Positions 16,558 to 25,550 of a stretch of DNA of 64,000 nt are shown one piece after another (the first letter of the stretch is position 1; every line of letters begins with the position of its first letter). The notes below the pieces were generated by a model, which was not told the origin of the DNA, did no database searches, and saw only the letters and a list, made by a program, of their open reading frames with translations. The DNA is from Moryella indoligenes (GTDB lineage: Bacteria > Bacillota > Clostridia > Lachnospirales > Lachnospiraceae): positions 88,861 to 152,860 of the forward strand of contig NZ_JAUSTO010000007.1 in the NCBI RefSeq assembly GCF_030812885.1, given 5' to 3'. A program made the position numbers and the translations under genes.

Positions 16558-16717
16558 AAAAAGTATCTCCGTTTTCTGAAATCATTTTCTGCAATCAGTC
16601 AATGAATCTTTATTTTTTGCGATGTTCACAGTATAGCACAGTTTTATGCCGGATAGGAAATTACGATTTCCTGATTAAAGATTGAAGACAGAGAGCGGCC
16701 GGAGCGGAGAGAAGCTG

Positions 16718-16746
16718 TTGCCACCCCCGCGGAAAGCCCGTATAAT
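16718..16746 (+). promoter_or_regulatory. promoter of the pyrimidine operon
   Basis: TTGCCA and a perfect TATAAT with a 17-base spacer, giving a start near 16753 and a leader of about 70 bases before pyrF. I see no PyrR-type anti-antiterminator in such a short leader. Confidence 0.6.
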
Positions 16747-16824
16747 AAACGAAGACAGAAGGGATTCAAACAGAATAGAATGTTTGATAGCGGCGCAGAG
16801 CTGGCGCTGTTGGAAGGAGACTGT

Positions 16825-17742
16825 ATGATTTCCAGGCTTATCGAAAAAATCAAAGAGACGAAGGCGCCGATCTGTGTGGGGCTGGATCCGATGCTTTCTT
16901 ATATACCGGAGACACTGAAGGAGCGCGCTTTTGCGGAGAAGGGAGCAGACCCCGAGGGCGCGGCGGAGGCGATATGGCAGTTCAACCGGGCCCTGATTGA
17001 CGCGGTTCATGATCTCATTCCTGCGGTGAAGCCGCAGATCGCAATGTATGAGCAGTTCGGGATTCCGGGGCTTCAGGCATATGAGCGAACGGTCCGCTAC
17101 TGTCAGGCGAAAGGGCTGGTTGTGATAGGAGATGCAAAGCGGGGCGACATCGGCTCTACCTCTGCGGCCTATGCGACAGCACATCTCGGTGCGGCAGAGA
17201 TCTGTGGGAAGGAATACCCTGCGTTTCAGACCGATATGGTGACGGTCAACCCCTATCTCGGGAGCGACGGCGTGCAGCCCTTCGTGGATGCATGTCAGCG
17301 CTATGATCGCGGTGTGTTTGTGCTGGTGAAGACCAGCAATCCCTCGAGCGGAGAGTTCCAGGACAGACTGATCGACGGCAGGCCGCTCTATGAGTGGGTT
17401 GCGGAGAAGGTCATGGAGTGGGGGAGCCCCTGCATGGAGGGCGAGTGGTCCAATGTCGGAGCGGTGGTCGGCGCAACCTATCCGGAGATGCTTGCGAGAC
17501 TCAGAGAGCTCATGCCGCACACCTTCTTCCTTGTCCCGGGCTACGGGGCGCAGGGCGGCAGCGCAGAGGATCTCCGTCATGCCTTCGGTCAGGACGGTCT
17601 CGGAGCCGTTGTGAATTCCTCCCGCGGCATTATTGCGGCGTGGAAGCAGGAAAAGTATGTGGCATTTGGAGCGGGAGATTTTGCAGGAGCGGCGCGACAG
17701 GCGACGCTGGATATGATTGCCGACATCCGTTCCGTGCTCTGA
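16825..17742 (+). CDS. pyrF: orotidine 5'-phosphate decarboxylase (PyrF, subfamily 2)
   Basis: Last step of UMP synthesis. At 305 residues it is of the longer subfamily found in clostridia and actinobacteria. The catalytic motif DAKRGDIGSTSAAYA carries the essential Asp-Lys-Asp residues, the N-terminal phosphate-site motif is CVGLDPML, and the C-terminal PGYGAQGG closes the barrel. The ATG at 16825 has GGAAGGAGA upstream; the longer frame from 16780 lacks this. It is first in the pyrF-pyrK-pyrD-pyrE operon. Confidence 0.96.
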   Translation: MISRLIEKIKETKAPICVGLDPMLSYIPETLKERAFAEKGADPEGAAEAIWQFNRALIDAVHDLIPAVKPQIAMYEQFGIPGLQAYERTVRYCQAKGLVVIGDAKRGDIGSTSAAYATAHLGAAEICGKEYPAFQTDMVTVNPYLGSDGVQPFVDACQRYDRGVFVLVKTSNPSSGEFQDRLIDGRPLYEWVAEKVMEWGSPCMEGEWSNVGAVVGATYPEMLARLRELMPHTFFLVPGYGAQGGSAEDLRHAFGQDGLGAVVNSSRGIIAAWKQEKYVAFGAGDFAGAARQATLDMIADIRSVL

Positions 17743-17758
17743 GCAGGGAGCGGTGAAG

Positions 17759-18538
17759 ATGAAAAAGCAGATGGAGAAATGTCATATTCTCTCTCAGAGG
17801 GAGCTTGGAGCCGGTATTTTTGATCTCGTACTCCGTGCGCCGGAGATTGCCGCAGAGGCAGTGCCCGGTCAGTTTGTAAATGTATATCTGAAGGATCGTG
17901 CGCGCATACTTCCGCGTCCCTTAAGCCTCTGCGCCTTTGACAGGACGCAGGGGACGATACGTCTCGTGTACCGTGTGACAGGAGAAGGGGCGGGCACAGA
18001 AGAGCTCTCCTCGTATCCCGCGGGGACTGAGCTTCCGGTGCTTGGACCGCTCGGAAACGGCTTTCCGACGGAGCTGGAATCGGTGTGTGCGGTGGGGGGC
18101 GGAATCGGTGTGCCGCCGCTCCTTGCGCTTTTAAAGGCACTTCCGGGAAGAAAAACTGCGGTGCTCGGCTACCGGACTGCGGGGCAGATGTTTTTAAAGG
18201 AAGAGTTTGACGCCGCGGCCGATGCGGTATTTGTCGCCACGGAGGACGGGAGCTTCGGCACGGCCGGAACGGTGATTGACGCGCTTAAGACACTTCCGGT
18301 GCAGCCGGAGGCGATACTGAGTTGTGGCCCGAGACCCATGCTCCGCGCGCTGAAGCAGTATGCGGCAGAGCGCGGCATAGCGCTCTGGGTCTCCATGGAG
18401 GAGCGCATGGCCTGTGGGATAGGCGCCTGTCTCGGCTGTGTGACAAAGAGCACGGAGACAGATGCACACTCTCAGGTGAAGAATAAGCGCGTGTGTAAGG
18501 ACGGCCCGGTATTCCGGGCAGAGGAGGTGGTGCTGTGA
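17759..18538 (+). CDS. pyrK: dihydroorotate dehydrogenase B, electron transfer subunit PyrK
   Basis: Iron-sulfur flavoprotein that passes electrons from the PyrD flavin to NAD+. The 259 residues have a ferredoxin-reductase-like FAD domain (LPRPLSLCAFD), an NAD domain (AVGGGIGVPPLLALLKAL) and a C-terminal [2Fe-2S] site (ACGIGACLGC plus a later Cys in KRVCKDGPVF). The start at 17759 follows GCAGGGAGCGG. Its stop overlaps the pyrD GTG start, indicating translational coupling of the two subunits. Confidence 0.96.
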   Translation: MKKQMEKCHILSQRELGAGIFDLVLRAPEIAAEAVPGQFVNVYLKDRARILPRPLSLCAFDRTQGTIRLVYRVTGEGAGTEELSSYPAGTELPVLGPLGNGFPTELESVCAVGGGIGVPPLLALLKALPGRKTAVLGYRTAGQMFLKEEFDAAADAVFVATEDGSFGTAGTVIDALKTLPVQPEAILSCGPRPMLRALKQYAAERGIALWVSMEERMACGIGACLGCVTKSTETDAHSQVKNKRVCKDGPVFRAEEVVL

Positions 18539-19446
18539 CAGAACCTTCCCTTTCAGTCAGTATAGCCGGAATCGAGCTCAGGAATCCGGTTCTGACAGCG
18601 AGCGGCACCTTTGGCTCAGGACAGGAATATTCTGAATTTGTGGATCTGAACCGCCTCGGGGCTGTGGTGACCAAGGGAGTTGCGGACAGACCCTGGCCGG
18701 GGAACCCCACTCCGCGCGTGTGCGAGGTCACGGGAGGCATGCTGAATGCCATCGGTCTGCAGAATCCGGGGATCGATGTCTTTCTGCGGCGCGATATTCC
18801 CTTCCTCCGGCAGTTCAATACGCGCATTGTCGTGAATGTCTGCGGGCACACGGAGGAGGAGTATCTGGCGGTTGTAGATCGGCTTTACGATGCGCCGGTT
18901 GATCTTCTGGAGATCAATATCTCCTGCCCGAATGTGAAGGAGGGCGGAATTGCCTTTGGTCAGGATCCGCGCGCGGTGGAACACATCACAGCGGCGGTGA
19001 AGCGGCATGCGAAGCAGCCCGTCATCATGAAGCTGTCCCCGAATGTCGCGGATATCACGGAGATGGCGCGCGCGGCAGAGTCCGGCGGCGCAGATGCACT
19101 CTCCATGATCAATACATTGACGGGGATGAAGATCGACATTCACAGAAGGAGTTTTGTTCTGGCGAACAAGACTGGAGGCCTGTCGGGACCCGCAGTGAAG
19201 CCGGTTGCGGTTCGCATGGTGTGGCAGTGTGCAAAGGCCGTGAAGCTGCCTATCATCGGCATGGGCGGAATTGCCTCGACGGAGGACGCGATCGAGTTTC
19301 TGCTTGCCGGAGCGAGCGCCGTCTCTGTCGGCACGGAGAATTTTGTGAATCCGCGTATTACCGAGGAAATCGTGGACGGAATCCGCAGCTATATGATAAG
19401 ATACGGCGTGGAGAATATACAGGAGCTGGTCGGAGCAGTGCGCTGA
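18535..19446 (+). CDS. pyrD: dihydroorotate dehydrogenase B, catalytic subunit PyrD
   Basis: Oxidises dihydroorotate to orotate in the cytosol using FMN; class 1B because it is paired with PyrK. 303 residues. Key segments are the opening VSIAGIELRNPVLTASGTFG, NISCPNVKEGG with the catalytic-loop Cys, INTLTGMKIDI, GGLSGPAVKPVAVRMV and PIIGMGGIASTEDAIEFLLA for FMN phosphate. It starts with GTG overlapping pyrK. Intact. Confidence 0.96.
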   Translation: MTEPSLSVSIAGIELRNPVLTASGTFGSGQEYSEFVDLNRLGAVVTKGVADRPWPGNPTPRVCEVTGGMLNAIGLQNPGIDVFLRRDIPFLRQFNTRIVVNVCGHTEEEYLAVVDRLYDAPVDLLEINISCPNVKEGGIAFGQDPRAVEHITAAVKRHAKQPVIMKLSPNVADITEMARAAESGGADALSMINTLTGMKIDIHRRSFVLANKTGGLSGPAVKPVAVRMVWQCAKAVKLPIIGMGGIASTEDAIEFLLAGASAVSVGTENFVNPRITEEIVDGIRSYMIRYGVENIQELVGAVR

Positions 19447-19469
19447 CAGCCTAAGGAGCAGGGGAGAAG

Positions 19470-20153
19470 ATGGAGCGGTACAAGCAGGAATTTATAGAAT
19501 TTATGATCGACTGTGAGGTCCTGAAATTCGGGGACTTTGTGACAAAGAGCGGAAGAAAGACCCCGTTTTTTGTAAATACGGGCTTTTACAGAACCGGTAC
19601 GCAGCTGAAGCGCCTCGGTCAGTATTATGCGAAGGCCATTCATGAAAATTTCGGCGAGGACTTTAGTATACTCTTTGGGCCGGCCTACAAGGGGATTCCG
19701 CTCTGCGTCGCCGCCGCCATGGAGATGAGCGAGCTCTACGGTGCGGAGATCGGCTACTGCGCGAATCGGAAGGAGGCCAAGGATCACGGCGACAGAGGGA
19801 TACTTCTCGGCAGTCCCATTCAGGATGGAGACAGAATTGTGATTATAGAGGATGTCACGACTGCCGGAACCTCGATCTCTGAGACCATGCCCATCATCCG
19901 CGCACAGGGCGATGCAGAGGTGCTGGGACTTGTGGTGAGTGTGGATCGCTGTGAGAGAGGGCAGGGAGAGCAGAGCGCGCTCCAGGAGATCGCGGAGCGC
20001 TATGGTATCCGCACCTGCGCGATTGTCACCATGAAGGAGGTTGTGGAGCATCTCTGCAATCAGCCGTACAGAGGACAGGTCATCATTGATGACGCGCTGA
20101 GGGAGAGAATCGAGGCGTACTACAGGCAGTACGGAGTCCGGAATGAAATCTAA
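19470..20153 (+). CDS. pyrE: orotate phosphoribosyltransferase PyrE
   Basis: Adds ribose phosphate to orotate from PRPP. The 227 residues include the PRPP-binding signature VIIEDVTTAGTSISET, the flexible-loop basic region YCANRKEAKDHGDRG and the N-terminal KSGRKTPFFVNTGFY. It is the last biosynthetic gene of the operon. The following VanZ gene is 15 bases downstream and probably reads through. Confidence 0.95.
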   Translation: MERYKQEFIEFMIDCEVLKFGDFVTKSGRKTPFFVNTGFYRTGTQLKRLGQYYAKAIHENFGEDFSILFGPAYKGIPLCVAAAMEMSELYGAEIGYCANRKEAKDHGDRGILLGSPIQDGDRIVIIEDVTTAGTSISETMPIIRAQGDAEVLGLVVSVDRCERGQGEQSALQEIAERYGIRTCAIVTMKEVVEHLCNQPYRGQVIIDDALRERIEAYYRQYGVRNEI

Positions 20154-20168
20154 ATCTGAGGTCTCCGC

Positions 20169-20618
20169 ATGAATCGCATCAGACCGCGTCACAGAGCGGC
20201 AGGAACTGTACTCTTTCTTCTCTATCTCGCATGTCTTATCTATTTTCTGTTTTTTGCGGAGGCGCTTGGCAGAAGCGGAAGCGAGCTCTACCACTATAAT
20301 CTGGAGCCCTTAAAGGAGATACGCCGCTTCTGGCTCTACCGGGAAAGTCTGGGGAATGGCGCTTTTTTGCTGAATACGCTGGGAAATGTCCTCGCGTTTC
20401 TGCCCTTTGGCTTCTTCCTTCCGATAGTCAGCGGGCGCTGTCATGATTTTCTGACGCTCTTTTTTTCCGGGGCCCTGTTCTCCGGAGGAATAGAGCTCAT
20501 ACAGCTGCTGACCAGACTCGGGAGCTTTGATGTGGACGATATTCTGCTGAACACAGTCGGCGCCGTGCTTGGCTATCTCATCTTCCGCATGTGTATATGG
20601 AGGTTGGAGCGTGTTTAA
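20169..20618 (+). CDS. VanZ-family membrane protein
   Basis: A 149-residue protein with four predicted membrane helices (about 11-31, 66-86, 94-110 and 123-141). It has the VanZ-like pattern: YHYNLEPLKEIRRF in the first loop, LNTLGNVLAFLPFGFFLP and a final FDVDDILLNTVGAVLGYLIF. VanZ of enterococci gives low-level teicoplanin resistance; most homologues have no known role. It follows pyrE closely and overlaps the next small membrane gene by eight bases. Confidence 0.88.
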   Translation: MNRIRPRHRAAGTVLFLLYLACLIYFLFFAEALGRSGSELYHYNLEPLKEIRRFWLYRESLGNGAFLLNTLGNVLAFLPFGFFLPIVSGRCHDFLTLFFSGALFSGGIELIQLLTRLGSFDVDDILLNTVGAVLGYLIFRMCIWRLERV

Positions 20619-21051
20619 TTACAACAGAAAAAAATACCATTTTCTGCGTCCTGTGAAGAAGGAAAACGATTCTATACTGGAGCGTCCGGAATTCAGCTAT
20701 CCGGAGACCCGGAGTGACAGGAAGGAAGGTCGTGCGGACGGCAGACTGGTAAACTATCTGCGAAAGCCGCGCTCGGAAATCGGGGCGACTGCTCTGACCT
20801 CTGCGGCGATTGCCGCAGGACTCACCGTGCTGGCCTTCTGGCTCATGGTGAAGACGCTGGGCAATCCGCCGCTCTATGTTTCTGCAATTGCAGGCAGCGC
20901 GGTGTTGTTTTCACTCTATGCGGGGGGCTGCGCTGTGCTTTCTGTGCTGGAGAAGGACAGAGATCATCTGTTTGCGCTGCTGGGACTTTCGATCGGAGGA
21001 ATGGTGCTGATTACGTGGATCATTACGATGCTTGTGGGGGTGACGGCCTGA
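20611..21051 (+). CDS. predicted membrane protein (DUF6142-like)
   Basis: The 146 residues have a soluble, basic N-terminus (about 1-55, including YHFLRPVKKENDS) and three hydrophobic segments (60-80, 85-105, 118-142). I chose the GTG at 20611, which has GGAGG upstream and overlaps the VanZ stop. The family name is tentative. The stop overlaps the next ATG as TGATG, so it is translationally coupled to the M29 peptidase gene, a pairing that suggests a joint role, still unknown. Confidence 0.75.
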   Translation: MFNYNRKKYHFLRPVKKENDSILERPEFSYPETRSDRKEGRADGRLVNYLRKPRSEIGATALTSAAIAAGLTVLAFWLMVKTLGNPPLYVSAIAGSAVLFSLYAGGCAVLSVLEKDRDHLFALLGLSIGGMVLITWIITMLVGVTA

Positions 21052-23255
21052 TGGATGAAAATATGAGAGCGCTCGCCGCTGCAGAGTCAGGAGAGCTCAG
21101 GGCGGCGGAGACAGAGGCGTCGCTTTGTCGTGAAAGAATTGAATTGGCCATGGAGCGGATTCGGCTCATCCCGGAGGACAGGGGTGTACCGGATCCGTTT
21201 CACGGCTTTTTTTGTGATGTCGCGCAGTATCTTTTACAGTTTGCCGCCCTGCGTGAGAGTCTTCACAGCGGATGCTACAGGACGAAGAGTCTTGCAGAGA
21301 TGCAGGCGATCCAGAGCGGACTCTATCGGGATATGCTGCCGGAGAACTATCCGTCCTCATGGCTGAATCCCGCCTGTGCCGCTCTGCGCTGCCGGAGTGC
21401 AGAGGAGGATGCGCAGCGGGGGGATCCAGAGGGGACGAGGCGTCAGGAAGCCATGGAGAATGCGACCCGGCTGGGACAGCTGCTCTCCGCGCTCTACGCG
21501 GAGCTATATGCGCTCCTTCCCCTCTGCTATGCGGACAGGGAAGCGGATATGGCGCCGATCCTTGAACTGTTTCTGCAGTGCTACGGCCTGTTCACTGCAG
21601 GTGAGATCCCGAAGAGCGAGACGCTTCGCAATGTCCTCTACTGGTATGCCTTTGACTATCTGGATGTGACGGTGCCGGAGCGGACAGAGGCGCTGCTGGA
21701 GCCGGAGGAATCTGTTCAGGCCTCCCTCTATCACGGTTTTTCGAGGGAGGATCTGCGCTACCTGTTTTTTTCGGGGGATTATGTGTCGGAGAGCTGCTTA
21801 AAAACAGCAGAATTTCTGAATTCTCTTCCGGAGGAGGAGCTGCAGCTAGCGGCAGAAACCTTTACGGAGGGCTTTGCTGAGGGCTTCCGTGCCATGGGAC
21901 GTGCACTTCAGAACAAGAGCACGGTCGCGATCCGCTATCTTCGCGGTTTTGAGCGGTTGGTGGAGCGGGAGGCAGAGCTCTTTGCCGCGCAGGGACTTCG
22001 CACCATACTTCCGCCTCCGGCTTCCCGCCTCACAGAGCGCATTCCCGGGCGGGGCGCGCGCATGCAGTCTTTAAGTCCAAACCGGCAGTTTGATTATGAT
22101 CATCGCTTTGATGCGGCGATCTTCTGGGACAAGGCATTTACAGACAGGAAGCTCACAGAGCTCCGCGCGGCCTATGAGGCGCGGCGCGAGGCGGCGGGAC
22201 GCTATGCAGGCCCTGCAGTGATGGAATATTTCGGGGAGGAGAGCTTTGAGCCTCTGCGCTGCACAGATGCCCTTGCCTTTACCGAGAAGCAGAGAAGGCT
22301 CCTGAATCTCTATATGGCGGAGCTCTCTGAAATCACAGAACAGTATATGCCGGGCGATGAGACGAGCTTTACGATCATCGCCTGGCCGCTCCCGGAGATT
22401 GGGGAGTTCTTTCCCGCGCTCTTCCGGGACATTGTCCGCATCAACACGCTGGACAATGCCCACTGGAGAATTCTGCAGCAGCAGCTCATTGATCTTCTGG
22501 ATCGCTGCGATTATGCAGAGATCGTCGGAACGGGGAGAAATGAGACCTCGCTTCGGATTGCCCTCAGAGAGCTTCGGGATCCGGAGAAAGAGACGCGCTT
22601 TGAGAACTGTGTGTCCGATGTCAATATTCCGGCAGGAGAGGTTTTTACCTCTCCGGTGCTGAAGGGCACGGAGGGACTTCTGCATGTATCAGAGGTCTAT
22701 ATAGACGGATTGCTGTTTAAAGATCTCAGAATCAGGGTTGCAGACGGACAAACGACGGAGCTCTCCTGTGGAAATTTCTCCGATCCGGAGGAAAACCGCC
22801 GCTTTGTGGTGGAGAATATTATGGGGAATCATGCCTCTCTGCCCATGGGGGAATTTGCGATCGGAACCAACACGCTGGCCGCAGCGGTTGCGGCGCGCTA
22901 TGGGATAGAGCGACAGATGCCCATCCTCATCGCGGAGAAGACAGGACCTCACTTTGCCTTCGGAGACACCTGTTACAGTCACGAGGAAGATACCATGACC
23001 TATAATCCGGACGGGAAGGCCATCATTGCCCGCGACAATGAGATCTCGGCGCGGCGGCATGATTGCCCGGCGGAGGCTTATTTCAATCATCACAAGGATA
23101 TCACCATTCCCTATGCGGAGATCGGGCGCCTGTCCGCCGTGATGCGGGATGGCGGGAGAGTCGACATAATCTGCGACGGGCGCTTTGTGCTGCCGGGGCT
23201 CTCTGAGCTGAATGAGCCGCTTCGGGAGCTGCTTTATGGCGGGCAGAGGGACTGA
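21051..23255 (+). CDS. M29-type aminopeptidase with long N-terminal extension
   Basis: Predicted cytosolic metallo-aminopeptidase. The 734 residues are far longer than the 370-410 of simple M29 enzymes. The first 350 or so residues, mostly helical and acidic, are of unknown function. The C-terminal half has all expected metal and catalytic positions: PAGEVFTSP (Glu), LPMGEFAIGTN (Glu), GPHFAFGDTCYSH (His, and a Tyr nearby), and NHHKDITIPY (His-x-Asp). The site looks complete, so activity is likely. It is coupled to the upstream membrane gene and followed by purE after about 90 bases. Confidence 0.88.
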   Translation: MDENMRALAAAESGELRAAETEASLCRERIELAMERIRLIPEDRGVPDPFHGFFCDVAQYLLQFAALRESLHSGCYRTKSLAEMQAIQSGLYRDMLPENYPSSWLNPACAALRCRSAEEDAQRGDPEGTRRQEAMENATRLGQLLSALYAELYALLPLCYADREADMAPILELFLQCYGLFTAGEIPKSETLRNVLYWYAFDYLDVTVPERTEALLEPEESVQASLYHGFSREDLRYLFFSGDYVSESCLKTAEFLNSLPEEELQLAAETFTEGFAEGFRAMGRALQNKSTVAIRYLRGFERLVEREAELFAAQGLRTILPPPASRLTERIPGRGARMQSLSPNRQFDYDHRFDAAIFWDKAFTDRKLTELRAAYEARREAAGRYAGPAVMEYFGEESFEPLRCTDALAFTEKQRRLLNLYMAELSEITEQYMPGDETSFTIIAWPLPEIGEFFPALFRDIVRINTLDNAHWRILQQQLIDLLDRCDYAEIVGTGRNETSLRIALRELRDPEKETRFENCVSDVNIPAGEVFTSPVLKGTEGLLHVSEVYIDGLLFKDLRIRVADGQTTELSCGNFSDPEENRRFVVENIMGNHASLPMGEFAIGTNTLAAAVAARYGIERQMPILIAEKTGPHFAFGDTCYSHEEDTMTYNPDGKAIIARDNEISARRHDCPAEAYFNHHKDITIPYAEIGRLSAVMRDGGRVDIICDGRFVLPGLSELNEPLRELLYGGQRD

Positions 23256-23348
23256 CAGATACAGAGTCAGCAGATACGGATACGGAACGCAGAGGAAGCT
23301 GCAGGCGGGATGGTCCCGGCTGAAGATTCAAATGAAGGAGGAAGAAGC

Positions 23349-23858
23349 ATGGCGAAGGTCGGAATTGTTATGGGTAGTGATTCAGATATGCCTGTGATGG
23401 CACAGGCGGCGGATTTCTTAAAGAAGATGGGCATTGATTTTGAGATGACGATTATTTCTGCGCATCGCGAGCCGGAGGTGTTTTTTGACTGGGCGCGCAG
23501 TGCGAGAGCGCGCGGCTACAGAGTGATCATCGCGGGAGCGGGAAAGGCGGCGCATCTTCCCGGCATGTGTGCGGCACTCTTCAGCCTTCCGGTGATCGGT
23601 ATTCCGATGAAGACCTCAGATCTCGGCGGGGTGGATTCTCTCTATTCCATCGTGCAGATGCCGAGCGGAATTCCCTGTGCGACAGTTGCGATCAATGGCG
23701 GAAAGAACGCAGGCATACTCGCGGCGAAGATACTGGCTGTTGCGGATGAGGCACTGGAGCAGAAGCTCTGCGCTTATGCGGAGGAGCTGAAGAACGAGGT
23801 GGTGCAGAAGGACGCGCGACTTCAGGAAATCGGTTACGAGGCATATCTCAACAAGTAA
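23349..23858 (+). CDS. purE: N5-carboxyaminoimidazole ribonucleotide mutase PurE
   Basis: Purine step converting N5-CAIR to CAIR. 169 residues, class I length. Motifs: GSDSDMPVM at the nucleotide site, ISAHREPE with the catalytic His, AGAGKAAHLPGM and GGVDSLYSIVQMPSG. The ATG at 23349 follows GGAGGAAG, better than the longer frame from 23310. First of purE-purM-purN-purD. Confidence 0.96.
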   Translation: MAKVGIVMGSDSDMPVMAQAADFLKKMGIDFEMTIISAHREPEVFFDWARSARARGYRVIIAGAGKAAHLPGMCAALFSLPVIGIPMKTSDLGGVDSLYSIVQMPSGIPCATVAINGGKNAGILAAKILAVADEALEQKLCAYAEELKNEVVQKDARLQEIGYEAYLNK

Positions 23859-23873
23859 ACGACAGGAGGCATT

Positions 23874-24899
23874 ATGGACTACAGAAATTCCGGTGTTAAT
23901 ATTGAGGCGGGCTACGAGTCTGTTGAGCTGATGAAGAAATATGTGAAACGCACCATGCGCCCCGAGGTGCTGGGCGGGCTCGGCGGCTTCTCCGGCGCCT
24001 TCTCCATGGAGGCAATTAAGGGAATGGAGGAGCCGGTGCTGCTCTCCGGAACGGACGGTGTCGGCACAAAGCTGAAGATCGCCTTCCTGATGGACAGGCA
24101 CGATACGATCGGCATTGACTGTGTCGCGATGTGTGTGAATGACGTCGCCTGTGCGGGCGGAGAGCCGCTGTTTTTCCTGGATTACATCGCCTGTGGGAAG
24201 AACTATCCGGAGAAGATCGCAACCATTGTATCCGGTGTTGCGGAGGGCTGTCTTCAGTCGGGCTGTGCGCTGATCGGTGGTGAGACTGCGGAGCATCCGG
24301 GACTGATGCCAGAGGAGGAATATGATCTCGCCGGTTTTTCTGTCGGTGTCTGCGACAAAAAGGATCTCATCACAGGCGAGCTTCTGAAGCCGGGCGATGT
24401 GCTGATCGGGCTTGCATCCACAGGAATACATTCCAATGGCTTCTCTCTGGTGAGAAAGATCTTTGACATGACAGAGGAGAGCATGAATACGTACTATGAG
24501 GAGCTCGGCGCAACGCTCGGCGAGGTGCTGCTCGCTCCCACCCGCATTTATGTGAAGGCACTGAAGGCTGCAAAGGAGGCCGGCGTGCGCATCCATGCGT
24601 GCAGTCATATCACGGGCGGCGGGTTTTATGAGAACGTGCCGCGTATGCTGAGGGACGGCGTGCGCGCTGTGATCCGCAAGGACTCCTATGCGCTGCCTCC
24701 GATCTTTCAGCTCATGCAGAAAAAGGGCGAGGTCGAGGAGAAGGTCATGTACAACACCTACAATATGGGAGTCGGTATGATCGTCGCGGTGGATTCTGCG
24801 GATGTAGAGCGGACCATGAAGGCCTTCCGCACTGCGGGAGACAGCTGCTTTGTGATCGGTGCTGTCGAGGCGGGAGAGAAGGGAGTCGAGCTGTGCTGA
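23874..24899 (+). CDS. purM: phosphoribosylformylglycinamidine cyclo-ligase PurM
   Basis: Forms AIR from FGAM with ATP. 341 residues, usual length. The glycine-rich GGLGGFSGAFSM, LLSGTDGVGTKLKIAF, IGIDCVAMCVNDVACAGGEP and LIGGETAEHPGLMPEEEYDL are all in place. Its stop overlaps the purN start by seven bases, so translation is coupled. Confidence 0.97.
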   Translation: MDYRNSGVNIEAGYESVELMKKYVKRTMRPEVLGGLGGFSGAFSMEAIKGMEEPVLLSGTDGVGTKLKIAFLMDRHDTIGIDCVAMCVNDVACAGGEPLFFLDYIACGKNYPEKIATIVSGVAEGCLQSGCALIGGETAEHPGLMPEEEYDLAGFSVGVCDKKDLITGELLKPGDVLIGLASTGIHSNGFSLVRKIFDMTEESMNTYYEELGATLGEVLLAPTRIYVKALKAAKEAGVRIHACSHITGGGFYENVPRMLRDGVRAVIRKDSYALPPIFQLMQKKGEVEEKVMYNTYNMGVGMIVAVDSADVERTMKAFRTAGDSCFVIGAVEAGEKGVELC

Positions 24900-25531
24900 G
24901 AGTCGGCGTACTGGTGAGCGGCGGCGGCACGAATTTGCAGGCGATCATTGATGCGAAGCGCGCAGGACGCCTGCAAAACGTGGAGCTCTCCTACGTGCTC
25001 TCCAATAATGTAAACGCGCATGCACTGGAGCGCGCACGGAAGGCAGGAATAGAGGCGGAGTGTCTCTCGCCGTCGGAATTTCCGGACCGGGAGAGCTTCA
25101 ACCATGCGCTGCTTCGGCGGCTTCAGGAGAAGCGGCTCGGGTTGCTGGTGCTGGCTGGGTATCTCGTGCAGATTCCGGCGGAGCTCATACGGGCCTTTCC
25201 CGGACGCATCATCAACATCCACCCGTCTCTCATTCCAAGCTTCTGCGGGAAGGGCTGCTACGGGCTCAGGGTACATGAGGAGGCGCTGCGGCGCGGTGTG
25301 AAAATCACCGGGGCGACGGTTCATATCGTGAATGAGGAGCTGGATGGCGGCCCCATCCTGCTGCAGAAGGCCGTTGCGGTGCGAGACGGAGATACCCCGG
25401 AGATCCTGCAGCGACGCGTCATGGAGGAGGCGGAGTGGATTCTGCTTCCGCAGGCCATTGAGGAGATTGCGGACGGAAGGCTGGCAGTCAGGACGGACGA
25501 AGAAGAGCTGCGCACAGAAAATGCGGAATGA
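24893..25531 (+). CDS. purN: phosphoribosylglycinamide formyltransferase PurN
   Basis: Transfers formyl from 10-formyl-THF to GAR. 212 residues. The N-terminal phosphate loop VLVSGGGTNLQAIID and the catalytic motif INIHPSLIPSF, followed by GATVHIVNEELDGGPIL with the active-site Asp, identify it. It starts with GTG inside the end of purM. It is followed 19 bases later by purD. Confidence 0.96.
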   Translation: MLRVGVLVSGGGTNLQAIIDAKRAGRLQNVELSYVLSNNVNAHALERARKAGIEAECLSPSEFPDRESFNHALLRRLQEKRLGLLVLAGYLVQIPAELIRAFPGRIINIHPSLIPSFCGKGCYGLRVHEEALRRGVKITGATVHIVNEELDGGPILLQKAVAVRDGDTPEILQRRVMEEAEWILLPQAIEEIADGRLAVRTDEEELRTENAE

Positions 25532-25550
25532 GCAGCCGGAAGGAGATCAG

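Noticed and set aside
16747..16824. PyrR-type attenuator before pyrF
   Set aside because: The leader is too short and no competing hairpins or T-run were found.
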